From positions 19,072-83,071 of the forward strand of contig VGEO01000004.1 of NCBI GenBank assembly GCA_016869275.1: a DNA stretch of 64,000 nt. Direction: 5' to 3'. Below are positions 24,058 to 32,009 of the stretch, in pieces (the stretch's first letter is position 1; every line of letters begins with the position of its first letter). Source of the stretch: Alphaproteobacteria bacterium. Lineage in GTDB: Bacteria; Pseudomonadota; Alphaproteobacteria; SHVV01. The translations under genes and the position numbers were made by a program. The notes under the pieces are model-generated. The model was given only the letters and a program-made list of their open reading frames with translations, ran no database searches and was not told the DNA's origin.

Positions 24058-26046
24058 GTGAGCGAGGCGTCCAAGGCCGCGGAAGAAGCCGACGCCCGGA
24101 TCGATCGCGCGGCGCTCTACCTCGAAGCCGAGGAGGGCGTCGCCAACCGGCTGCGCGGCGCGGTCGCGATCGCGGTGTTGGGTCTCGCGGTCGCGACCAC
24201 GCTGTTTCACCTTTACGCCGCCTACGGCATCGTTCCGACCCAGACCCTGCGCCCGGTTCACGTCGCGCTGATCCTGGTCCTCGCGTTCCTGGTCTACCCG
24301 ATGGCGGCGCGGTTTCGCGATCGCATCCGCTGGTGGGACCTCGCCCTCGCTGCCAGCGCGGTTGGCGTCGTCGCCTACATGCTGGCGGGCGGCGACGACT
24401 TCACCGACCGTAACACGCTCCCCAACCGCACCGACATCGCGGTCGGCGTCGTCTTCATCCTGTTGGTGCTCGAGGGCGCGCGACGCACGACCGGCTGGAT
24501 CATGCCGGCGATCTGCGTCGTGTTCATCGCCTACGCTTTCGTCGGCGCGTTGCTGCCGCCGCCCTGGACCCATCGCGGCTACGGCATCGACCGCCTGGTC
24601 GGCCATCTCTACATGACGCTCGAAGGCATCTTCGGCTCGGCGGTCGACGTCTCGTCCTCGCTCATCATCCTGTTCTCGATCTTCGGCGCCGTACTGCACC
24701 ATTCCGGCGCCGGTAAGTTCTTCATCGACTTCTCGTTCGCCGCGTTGGGCGGTAAGCGCGCCTCGGCCGGCCGCACCGTGGTACTGGCGTCGTTCCTGCT
24801 GGGCGGCCCATCGGGCTCGGGCGTCGCAACCACGGTCACGATCGGTTCGGTCGCCGCACCGATGCTGGCCAAGGCCGGATTCTCGGCCAACGCCGCCGGC
24901 GGCCTGCTCGCGGCCGGCGGCCTGGGGGCGATCCTGTCGCCGCCAGTCCTGGGCGCGGCCGCGTTCCTGATCGCCGAGTTCTTGAAGATTTCGTACCTCG
25001 ACGTCATCCGCATGGCAGTGATCCCGACCTGCCTCTACTACTTCGCGCTCCTGATGATGGTCGAGCTCGAACGGCGCGAGGTGCCGGGCGCGGTCGAGTT
25101 GCCGCGGCAAAGCCTCTGGCGGCTCACGCTCGGCGGCGGCTTTCACTTCGCATCGCTGATCGCGATCGTCGTCTTCATGCTGATCGGCTTCACGCCGGTG
25201 CTGGCGGTGTTCTGGGCGACCGTACTCGCGGCGGCCGCGAGCTTCTTGAACCCTGCCGCGGCGCTGATGCCGCGCAAGCTCGGCGCCGCGCTCGCCGACG
25301 GCACGCTCAAGGTCCTAAACGTCGCCGCCACCTGCGCCGCCGCCGGCATCATCGTCGGCGTCGTGACGCTGACCGGCCTCGGCCTCAAGTTCAGCGCGAT
25401 CGCGATCGCCTACGCCGGCGGCAGCCTCGCGCTCACCGCGCTCTATACCGCGCTGATCGTCTGGGTGGTCGGGCTCGCGGTGCCGGTGACCGCATCCTAT
25501 ATCATCTGCGCGGTGATCGCGGCGCCGGCCCTGATCCAACTGGGGGTCCCCGACTTCGCCGCCCACATGTTCATCTTCTATTACGCGCTGCTCTCGGAAG
25601 TCTCGCCGCCGACCGCGCTCTCGCCATTCGCGGCCGCCGCGATCACCGGCGGTAATCCATACCTGACGACGCTGCAGGCGTGGAAATACACGCTCTCCGC
25701 GTTTCTGGCGCCGTTCGTGTTCGTGCTCGACCCGCACGGTATCGGTCTCCTGCTCAAGCTGCCGAGGGGCGCCGATTGGGGCGACGTCGCGCTGATCGTC
25801 GCCGCGACCGCGATCGCGATCGCGGTCCTGACCGCGGCGCTGCAAGGCCGCTGGCGGGCGCCGGTGACCGCGCCCGAGCGCGCGCTGCTGGTGTTGAGCG
25901 GCGTCCTTCTGCTGTTCGGGCCAGGGGTCGATGGGGTGCTGGCGCAAGCTGCCGGTGCCTCGATCGGTGCGCGCGAGGTCGGCTTCGGCTTGGCCCTCGT
26001 CCTCGCCGCCATCGGCTGGCGCCGGCCGGTGGCTACGATCGTCTAG
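24058..26046 (+). CDS. TRAP transporter permease, fused 4TM/12TM (TAXI type)
   Basis: A 662-residue inner-membrane protein that fuses the small and large TRAP membrane subunits, as usual in TAXI systems. A hydrophilic start is followed by the 4-segment part (about residues 35-170) and the 12-segment part, with LLGGPSGSGVATTVTIGSVA, LLAAGGLGAILSPPVLGAAA and YYALLSEVSPPTALSPFAAA. It uses the ion gradient to import the ligand of the upstream binding protein. GTG start at 24058. The operon order binding protein then permease is typical. Confidence 0.92.
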   Translation: MSEASKAAEEADARIDRAALYLEAEEGVANRLRGAVAIAVLGLAVATTLFHLYAAYGIVPTQTLRPVHVALILVLAFLVYPMAARFRDRIRWWDLALAASAVGVVAYMLAGGDDFTDRNTLPNRTDIAVGVVFILLVLEGARRTTGWIMPAICVVFIAYAFVGALLPPPWTHRGYGIDRLVGHLYMTLEGIFGSAVDVSSSLIILFSIFGAVLHHSGAGKFFIDFSFAALGGKRASAGRTVVLASFLLGGPSGSGVATTVTIGSVAAPMLAKAGFSANAAGGLLAAGGLGAILSPPVLGAAAFLIAEFLKISYLDVIRMAVIPTCLYYFALLMMVELERREVPGAVELPRQSLWRLTLGGGFHFASLIAIVVFMLIGFTPVLAVFWATVLAAAASFLNPAAALMPRKLGAALADGTLKVLNVAATCAAAGIIVGVVTLTGLGLKFSAIAIAYAGGSLALTALYTALIVWVVGLAVPVTASYIICAVIAAPALIQLGVPDFAAHMFIFYYALLSEVSPPTALSPFAAAAITGGNPYLTTLQAWKYTLSAFLAPFVFVLDPHGIGLLLKLPRGADWGDVALIVAATAIAIAVLTAALQGRWRAPVTAPERALLVLSGVLLLFGPGVDGVLAQAAGASIGAREVGFGLALVLAAIGWRRPVATIV

Positions 26047-26063
26047 GGGGCCGCACCCGACCG

Positions 26064-27092
26064 ATGGCATCGTTTCGGTTCGACCTCGTCGTCGCGGTGT
26101 GGGGCGACCTCTTCCGCGGCCTGTTCGAGAAACTCTGCCTGCCGAGCCTATGCACGCCCGCGAACCTCGAGGCGCTCGGCCAGCGCGGCGAGGTGAAGCT
26201 GTGGCTCTATACGCCGGCGGCCGAGGTCGGCCGGCTCGACGTTGCCCAGTTGCGGGCGCGAATCCCGGCAGCGATCGGCTTTCGCGTGGTGACGCTCGAG
26301 GGGATCGGCCGCGCCGATCATGCGGTCCGCAACAATCTCGACATGTCGCTTTGCCACCGCAACGCGATCAAGACCGCGGAAGAGCGCGACGCCGTCATCT
26401 CGTTCATTCCGGCCGACAGCGTGTGGGCCGAGGGCGCGTTGCCGCGGATGGCGGACCGGATCGTCGCCGGCAAGCGCGCGGTGTTCCTGTTGGGAACGCG
26501 CGTCACCGCCGAGACCTTCATCGACGTGTTCAGCAGCCGCTTCCTCGACGCGGCGCGCTGGGTCGCGCGCTGCCCGGCGCGAGACTTGATCCGGGCGGCG
26601 CTGCCGTGCCTGCATCCGATCACGCGCGCGTCGTTCGTCGACAGCCCCACCTTCACCACCTGGCCCTCGACCCTGGTGTGGCCGGTGGGCGCCGACGGGC
26701 TCCTGATCCGCGCCTTCCATTTCCACCCGGCGTTCGTGTGGCCGCGCCGCTACGGCGACTTCGCGCTCACCGTCGATCTCGACTTCGTCAAGAATGCGGT
26801 CGATGGCGAGGGCGACATCCATGTCGTCACCGATTCCGACGAAGCGCTCCAACTCAATCTGGACGTCGAGAACCACTTGCCCAATTTCCTCGGCCGCGCG
26901 CCGGCCGATCCGACCGCGATCGCGGCGTGGATCGGCGGCAACGCCGATCCGCTGCATCGCGCGATGTTCTTGCGCCACACGGTCCGCCTCCATGCCGGCG
27001 AACTCGGCCCGGCGTGGGATGCGGCGGCGGCACGGTCGGATCGGTTCGCGCGCGAACTGCTCGCCGCCGCCGCCGATACGGCCGCGCCATGA
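26064..27092 (+). CDS. Unrecognised glycosyltransferase-like protein, first of tandem pair
   Basis: A 342-residue protein beginning MASFRFDLVVAVWGDLFRGL, with a glycosyltransferase-A-like layout (first strand, DNNLD-like helix, late acidic motif). VVTDSDEALQLNLDVENHLP contains a DSD that could serve as a DxD metal site. VDSPTFTTWPSTLVWPVG and FHFHPAFVWPRRYGDF are shared with the next gene. There is no signal peptide or membrane segment. ATG at 26064 begins 17 bases after the TRAP permease. The stop overlaps the second gene as ATGA. I do not know the family; transferase activity is inference from the DxD-like motif and fold layout. Confidence 0.55.
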   Translation: MASFRFDLVVAVWGDLFRGLFEKLCLPSLCTPANLEALGQRGEVKLWLYTPAAEVGRLDVAQLRARIPAAIGFRVVTLEGIGRADHAVRNNLDMSLCHRNAIKTAEERDAVISFIPADSVWAEGALPRMADRIVAGKRAVFLLGTRVTAETFIDVFSSRFLDAARWVARCPARDLIRAALPCLHPITRASFVDSPTFTTWPSTLVWPVGADGLLIRAFHFHPAFVWPRRYGDFALTVDLDFVKNAVDGEGDIHVVTDSDEALQLNLDVENHLPNFLGRAPADPTAIAAWIGGNADPLHRAMFLRHTVRLHAGELGPAWDAAAARSDRFARELLAAAADTAAP

Positions 27093-28111
27093 ATTTCGAC
27101 CTGATCGTCGCCATGTGGGGCGACTCCTATCCACTCATCTTCGAGCGCGTCGCGTTTCCGAGCTTGTGCGCACCGGGCAACATTCCGGCACTCGCCGCGG
27201 CCGGGCGGGTCACGCTCTGGCTTTACGTCCCCGCCGGCGAAGCGGCCGGCGTCGATCTCGAAGGCTACCGCGCGCGGCTCCCCGCCGCGGTCGAGGTCGC
27301 GGTCGTACCGGTCGCGGACATCGGCGGCAGCAACCTGGTCGCGCGGAACTACCTCGACTTGTCGGTCTGCCATCGGCTGGCGGTTGCCAAAGCGGGCGAG
27401 CGGAACGCGGCGCTCTGTTTTCTCCCGGCCGACGGTATCTGGGCTGACGGCTCGCTGCGGGCGATGGCGGCGCATCTCGCAGCAGGCCGGCGCGCGGTCC
27501 TCACCAACGGAATCCGCATCGCCGCTGAAACCTTCTTGCCGGTTTATATCGAGCGCTTCCTCGCGCCCGACTTGAGCGTCGCGCGCTGCCCGGGGCGCGC
27601 CCTGGTCGCAGCGGTCATGCCGCACCTGCATCGACTGACGTTGAGCACTATGATCGACAGCCCAACCTTCACGACCTGGCCCTCGCTCGTCACGTGGCCA
27701 GTTGCCGGCGAAGACGGGCTCATCACCCGCCTCTTCCATCTCCACCCGGCGATGGTGTGGCCCCGGCGTTACGGCGACTTCACGGGCACGGTCGATCACG
27801 GCTTGATCGAGGCCGCGATGTCGCGGACCGATGACATATGTGTCGTCACCGATTCGGACGAGGCGCTTCAGGTCAACCTCGACGTCCTTGGCCACCGCGA
27901 CGACTTGATCGGCACAGCGCCCGCCTCGATCGAAACGATCGCGGCGTGGATTCCGACCGCGACCACCCCGCTGCACCGGTGGTTTTTCCTGAACGCGCCG
28001 ATCCGCCTGCACGAGCGCGACCTCAACACCGCATGGGCGGCGGTCGAAGAGCGGTCGCGTCAGTTCGCGGCGGTCGTAGTTGCTGCCGCCGAACGTCGGC
28101 TGCCCCACTGA
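27089..28111 (+). CDS. Unrecognised glycosyltransferase-like protein, second of tandem pair
   Basis: A 340-residue paralogue of the preceding gene. It begins MNFDLIVAMWGDSYPLIFER and contains IDSPTFTTWPSLVTWPV, FHLHPAMVWPRRYGDF and VVTDSDEALQVNLDVLGH, matching its partner at each of these blocks. The start lies in an ATGA overlap, so translation is coupled. The conserved blocks probably form the active site, with DSD as candidate metal ligands. Tandem duplication with divergence in between suggests a two-enzyme step on one glycan or lipid acceptor. No database family can be given. Confidence 0.55.
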   Translation: MNFDLIVAMWGDSYPLIFERVAFPSLCAPGNIPALAAAGRVTLWLYVPAGEAAGVDLEGYRARLPAAVEVAVVPVADIGGSNLVARNYLDLSVCHRLAVAKAGERNAALCFLPADGIWADGSLRAMAAHLAAGRRAVLTNGIRIAAETFLPVYIERFLAPDLSVARCPGRALVAAVMPHLHRLTLSTMIDSPTFTTWPSLVTWPVAGEDGLITRLFHLHPAMVWPRRYGDFTGTVDHGLIEAAMSRTDDICVVTDSDEALQVNLDVLGHRDDLIGTAPASIETIAAWIPTATTPLHRWFFLNAPIRLHERDLNTAWAAVEERSRQFAAVVVAAAERRLPH

Positions 28112-28121
28112 AGGAGCGGAC

Positions 28122-28721
28122 ATGATCGATGCCAAGCCGATCGTTCTGGCCGGGTGCCACGTCAAGCTGGTGCCGCTCGAATCGGCGCATATCGCAGACC
28201 TGACGGCTGCGCTCGATCCGACGCTCACGCAGTGGTTCACGAAGCCGCTCCTGACGCGGACCGACGTCGCAGCCTTCGTCGCCGAGGCGATCGCTCAGGC
28301 CGACGCCGGCTTAGCGCTCCCGTTCGCAACCCTCGATGCCGCGAGCGGCAGGGCGATCGGTACCACCCGGTTCGGCGCGATCGACCGCTCGAACCGCCAC
28401 GTCGAGATCGGCTGGACGTATCTCGCGCGCCGCTGCCACCGCACCGGCGCCAACAGCGAGGCCAAGTTCCTGATGCTCGCCCACGCGTTCGAAACCTGGG
28501 CTTGCCTCCGGGTCGAGTTCAAGACCGATTCGCTCAACGCGCCGACCCGGACCGCATTGGCCCGGCTGGGAGCGACCGAAGAAGGAACGTTCCGCAACCA
28601 CATGGTGTGCGCCTCGGGCCGGATCCGGCATAGCGTCTATTTCAGCATCACCGCCGACGAGTGGCCGGCGGTCAAAGCCCGCCTCGCGGCGCGGATCGCC
28701 GCCGGCGGCCATACCTCGTAA
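28122..28721 (+). CDS. GNAT N-acetyltransferase (RimJ/RimL-like)
   Basis: A 199-residue acetyltransferase: VKLVPLESAHIADLTAAL, GRAIGTTRFGAIDRSNRHVE, IGWTYLARRCHRTGANSEAK and RVEFKTDSLNAPTRTALARL are the strands and helices of the RimJ/RimL branch. The acetyl-CoA loop here reads RCHRTGANSEAK rather than the classic R/Q-x-x-G-x-G/A, as in that branch. AAGGAGCGGAC precedes ATG 28122, 10 bases after the glycosyltransferase-like pair. Acceptor unknown (protein N-terminus, sugar amine or small molecule). Confidence 0.82.
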   Translation: MIDAKPIVLAGCHVKLVPLESAHIADLTAALDPTLTQWFTKPLLTRTDVAAFVAEAIAQADAGLALPFATLDAASGRAIGTTRFGAIDRSNRHVEIGWTYLARRCHRTGANSEAKFLMLAHAFETWACLRVEFKTDSLNAPTRTALARLGATEEGTFRNHMVCASGRIRHSVYFSITADEWPAVKARLAARIAAGGHTS

Positions 28722-28737
28722 CCGGAAGGATCGACCG

Positions 28738-29775
28738 ATGACCGCGCTTCCATTCGACCGCCTCGAGATCGGCCTCTACAGCATCGCAGCGACCGCCGAC
28801 AATGCCGCCGTCGCCCGCCAAGCCGAGGCGCGCGGTTTCAAGCGCGTGTGGCTGGCCGAGGACCACCACAGCCGCGACATCTTCGTGCAGGCGGCGGTCA
28901 TTGCCGGAACGACACGGTCGATCGGGATCGGGCTCGGCATCGTCAATCCTTACACCCGCCACCCGGCCCAGATCGCGATGGGCGTCGCCGACCTGGAAGA
29001 ACTGGGCGGCCCGCGCGTAACGCTGGGCTTGGGCGCCGCGTGGTCGGCGATCGGCGCGCACGGGCTCGCCAATCCGCGCCCGATCCGGGCGCTCAAAGAG
29101 GCGGGCGAGATCTGCCGCGGCCTTCTCGAGGGCCAGCAGGTGACCTACGAGGGCGAGATTTTCCGCCTGCCCGCGCCGGGCGCCCGGCTTTCGTTCCCGC
29201 TCGCGCGCGCGCGCGTTCCGCTCTACTTCGGCTCGATGGGCCCGAAGACGCTGGCAATGGCGGCGCCGATCGCCGATGGCTTGCTGTTCAGCGTCTTCTG
29301 CAGCCCGCGCTTCGTCGCCGAGCGCATGACGCACGTGACCGCCGCGCTCGCCAGGGCCGGGCGTGCGCCCGCCGATCTCGACATCGCCGGCTACATCATC
29401 TTCGCGGTCGACCGCGACGGCGCCGCCGCCCGCCACGCGGCCAAGAAGCTCGTCGCTCATTACGTGCGCCGCATCCGCGACGATCTCCGCTACCAGGCCG
29501 CCGGCCTCGATCCCACGCGCATGGCGGCGATGAAGCAGGACCTCAACGCGGCCTTCAAGGAAGGACGGTGGACGCAGGCGGTCGCGGAGGTGCCGGACGA
29601 TGTCGTCACCGCGCTCGCAGTCGCCGGTACCCCCGATGAGTGCGTCGCCGGGCTCCGCGCCTACGCCGCCGCCGGGATCAGGCGGCCGGTGCTCTACCAC
29701 GCGCTCGGGCCCGACCGCGTGGCGGCGATCGACCTGATCGCCGATCGGGTACGGCCCGCGCTCGCCCCGGCCTAG
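28738..29775 (+). CDS. Luciferase-like flavin-dependent oxidoreductase
   Basis: A 345-residue TIM-barrel enzyme. LEIGLYSIAATADNAAVARQ, FKRVWLAEDHHSRDI, RSIGIGLGIVNPYTRHPAQI and RVTLGLGAAWSAIG are the LLM-family strands; LYFGSMGPKTLAMAAPIADG is the later flavin-binding loop. GGAAGGATC precedes the ATG. Members use FMN or F420 for monooxygenation or for reduction. It follows GNAT by 16 bases and may be in the same transcript. The substrate and cofactor cannot be determined. Confidence 0.85.
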   Translation: MTALPFDRLEIGLYSIAATADNAAVARQAEARGFKRVWLAEDHHSRDIFVQAAVIAGTTRSIGIGLGIVNPYTRHPAQIAMGVADLEELGGPRVTLGLGAAWSAIGAHGLANPRPIRALKEAGEICRGLLEGQQVTYEGEIFRLPAPGARLSFPLARARVPLYFGSMGPKTLAMAAPIADGLLFSVFCSPRFVAERMTHVTAALARAGRAPADLDIAGYIIFAVDRDGAAARHAAKKLVAHYVRRIRDDLRYQAAGLDPTRMAAMKQDLNAAFKEGRWTQAVAEVPDDVVTALAVAGTPDECVAGLRAYAAAGIRRPVLYHALGPDRVAAIDLIADRVRPALAPA

Positions 29776-29797
29776 CCGTAGAGCCTGAGTGAGCCCG

Positions 29798-29807
29798 GTG
29801 CTAAGGT
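29798..29807 (+). promoter_or_regulatory. Extended -10 element before the DUF1194 gene
   Basis: GTGCTAAGGT ends 7 bases before the ATG at 29815, so the start point would fall at or next to the start codon, giving a leaderless or nearly leaderless transcript. No Shine-Dalgarno is visible. The GTGCTA core is shared with other upstream regions of this window. Confidence 0.35.
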
Positions 29808-29814
29808 CGCGGCG

Positions 29815-30570
29815 ATGCTGAAAGCGTTTCGCGCGGTTGTCCTCGGCGCTCTCGCGTCGCTCGGTGCCGGGCGCGGCGTGGCCGCCGAGACCGTCGATCT
29901 CGCGCTCGTGCTGGGGGCCGACGTGTCGCGAAGCGTCGATGCCGGCGAGTTCCAGCTCCAGCGCGAGGGCTATGCCAAGGCGTTGACCGATCCGCGCGTC
30001 CTCGCCGCGATCCGCTCGGGCGAGAACGGTGCGATCGCGCTATGCTACTTCGAGTGGGCTGGCATCGGCGAGCAGCAGCTGGTGATCGACTGGACCGTGA
30101 TCCGGACCGCGAACGACGCCGCGGCGATCGCGGCCAAGCTCTTGGACACGCCGCGCTCATACTGGGGCCGCACCGCGATCGGCGACGCGGTCGAGTTCGC
30201 GATGCGCCGGCTCGACAAGGTCAAAGGCCAGGCACCGCGCCAGGTGATCGACCTCTCGGGCGACGGCACCAACACCAACGGCCGCTTCCCGAGCGTGGTG
30301 CGCGACGAGGCGGTGGCGGCCGGGATTACCATCAACGCGCTCGTGATCCTGAGCCCGGTACCGATCCCGATGTTCCCTGAGCACACCCACCCGCCGGGCG
30401 GGCTCGAGAATTACTTCAAGAACTACGTGATCGGCGGGCGCGGCGCCTTCACGCTCCAGGTCGAGGGATTCGCCTCCTTCGCCCAGGCGATCGTGCAGAA
30501 GCTGGTGATCGAGATTTCCGGGGTCGAACCGGGGCCGGCGTTCGCCGCCGCGCTGCCGGCCGCGGACTAA
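29815..30570 (+). CDS. DUF1194 secreted von Willebrand-A-like protein
   Basis: A 251-residue exported protein. Signal peptide residues 1-23 (ending GVAAE) are followed by DLALVLGADVSRSVDAGEF, the metal-ion-dependent adhesion site DxSxS. SYWGRTAIGDAVEFAMRRLD and VIDLSGDGTNTNG complete the site. NYVIGGRGAFTLQVEGFASF is the DUF1194 C-terminal signature. The function is unknown in general; a divalent-metal protein-protein contact in the periplasm is expected. The length is normal for the family and the start is the only ATG with a signal peptide. Confidence 0.9.
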   Translation: MLKAFRAVVLGALASLGAGRGVAAETVDLALVLGADVSRSVDAGEFQLQREGYAKALTDPRVLAAIRSGENGAIALCYFEWAGIGEQQLVIDWTVIRTANDAAAIAAKLLDTPRSYWGRTAIGDAVEFAMRRLDKVKGQAPRQVIDLSGDGTNTNGRFPSVVRDEAVAAGITINALVILSPVPIPMFPEHTHPPGGLENYFKNYVIGGRGAFTLQVEGFASFAQAIVQKLVIEISGVEPGPAFAAALPAAD

Positions 30571-30593
30571 ATCCGGACTCCAGCCCTTCAACA

Positions 30594-30615
30594 TTCGTTA
30601 ACCACGACGGCGTTA
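30594..30615 (+). promoter_or_regulatory. 22-bp motif shared with the TPR-transferase gene
   Basis: TTCGTTAACCACG, a variable base, CGG, a variable base and GTTA make up the 22 bases, 51 bases before the ATG at 30666. The same motif (20 of 22 bases identical, same relative orientation to the gene) lies upstream of the gene ending at 38041. GTTAACC resembles a CtrA half-site of alphaproteobacteria; this link is inference. Confidence 0.6.
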
Positions 30616-30665
30616 GAAAGGCCGCTGGCGCGGGGTCGTTCCGACCCGCGGACAGCGGGCTCACC

Positions 30666-31751
30666 ATGACCGTGGCCGTTAGCGATTTCGACCCGGCGAT
30701 CCGACCCTTGAGCGACGTCGCCCCCGGCGACCTCGGCGCCTTCGCCGAGCCGGCCGAGCGGCTGGCCGAGCTGCCGGCGCTCCCCTCGTACCGCGCCGCG
30801 CTCGACTATTTCGCCGCTTATCCGGCGCGGGCGCTGACGAGTCCGGGCTCGCGCGCCGCCATGTACCACCTGGTCAGGGCCCTTCGACCTAAACTGACGC
30901 TCGAGATCAGTACTTTCCACGCCGGCACCACCGAGGTGATCGCGCGCGCCCTATGAGCGAATGGCGGCGGCCATCTCTTGACGATCGATCCTTTCGGGGC
31001 CGAGCGCGTGCCGCCGATCCTGGCGCGATGGCCGGCCGTACTCGCCCAGAACGTCGACTTCCTCGCCATCAATTCGATGGAGCTTTTCATCCATTTCGAT
31101 TCGATCGAGCCCAAGCTCGATTTGAGCTTCGTCGACGGCAACCACGCCTATGCCTATGCGCTCTACGATCTGACGCTCGCAGCCAAGTGGACGCGGCCGG
31201 GCGGCATCATCATCGTCGACGACTATTGCCTGCCGGGCGTGTTCTGGGCGGTACGCGATTTCCTGGGGCGCAATCCCGGTTGGCGCGAGATTTCGGGCGC
31301 GATGGCGGCGTTCGACCCGGACGAACCGTTCCGCTCGATCCGGCCGTCGCTCCCGGATACCGGCTTCTTCGTGCTCGCGGCGCCGTCCTTCCTGACGCTC
31401 GGGCCCCGCACGACCAGCTTCGAATACGAGCTTCGCAAGGGAGCCGGGATCGGCGCGCTGTCGCTCCGTGCCCACCCCGAAGCGCCGGCCGGCACCGTGC
31501 ACGCGCAAATCTACCTGCGCTCTTACCCCGAGAACGCCGGCAAGGCATTGACGATGACGGCGATCGCCAAGACGGCGGTCGCCGCCGGCCAGCGCGTGAT
31601 CGACATCGTGCTGCCGGAACCCCTGGTGACGCCCCACGACCCGGCGCGCTCGCTCCGCGCGTTCGAGATCGCGCTGGCGTGGCAGCCCGCCGACGACGCC
31701 GCGCCGCTCAGCCTGCTGCGCCGCCCGCAGCTCGCGCTCGTCAACCGCTGA
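30666..31751 (+). pseudogene. Class I SAM methyltransferase gene broken by one TGA
   Basis: One frame runs from ATG 30666 to 31751 with a single in-frame TGA at 30954-30956. Before it stand LRPKLTLEISTFHAGTTEVI and ARAL; after it the frame resumes in register with ANGGGHLLTIDPFGAERVPP. LDLSFVDGNHAYAYALYDL and PGGIIIVDDY are the SAM-binding Rossmann end and acidic motif of Methyltransf_24-like enzymes. Without the stop the protein would have 361 residues and look normal. TGG or CGA to TGA are one-base changes. Translation might restart at 30978, but the first Rossmann strand would be lost. Likely acts on a glycan or protein; target unknown. Confidence 0.75.
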
Positions 31752-31800
31752 CCCGGGCGGGACGGCCGGCGTGTCGAGCGCTGGCCGGCAATGAGCGCGT

Positions 31801-31886
31801 TGGTGCCCGCGGTGGGATTCGAACCCACACCTCCTTGCGAAGAAGGGATTTTAAGTCCCTTGCGTCTACCGTTTCGCCACGCGGGC
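31801..31886 (-). tRNA. tRNA-Leu (anticodon UAA)
   Basis: The minus strand gives a full cloverleaf: acceptor GCCCGCG/CGCGGGC, anticodon arm GGGACTTAAAATCCC with anticodon TAA, a long variable arm (TTCTTCGCAAGGA) as in class II tRNAs, and TPsiC arm GTGGGTTCGAATCCCAC. The CCA end is encoded (31801-31803). It decodes UUA and UUG leucine codons. It is not a nonsense suppressor. Confidence 0.97.
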
Positions 31887-31951
31887 CGGACCGGACCCTA
31901 ACCCTCGGGGCTATAGCGGGACAAGTCGGCGGACATAACCGTTGGGCGCGA

Positions 31952-31980
31952 TTGGTCGGCCCGGCCGGCGGTGCTACGCT
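31952..31980 (+). promoter_or_regulatory. Promoter candidate before the 32010 amidohydrolase
   Basis: TTGGTC at 31952-31957, a 17-bp spacer and TACGCT at 31975-31980 inside the GTGCTA motif form an extended -10 promoter. Transcription would start about 23 bases before the ATG at 32010. The tRNA gene upstream is on the other strand, so the amidohydrolase needs its own promoter. Confidence 0.45.
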
Positions 31981-32009
31981 CGGGCACCGGCACAGCCAGG
32001 GAGGGAACC

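Noticed and set aside
22151..24061. 636-codon plus frame across the EamA and TAXI genes
   Set aside because: It is an out-of-phase shadow rich in Arg and Gly with no domain; the real genes at 22089 and 23076 use other frames.
25931..27088. Long upstream extension of the second glycosyltransferase-like gene
   Set aside because: Only the part from ATG 27089 is protein-like; the earlier codons mirror the preceding gene.
31801..31886. tRNA gene considered as an amber suppressor to explain the TAG codons
   Set aside because: Its anticodon is UAA for leucine (reads UUA and UUG), not CUA.
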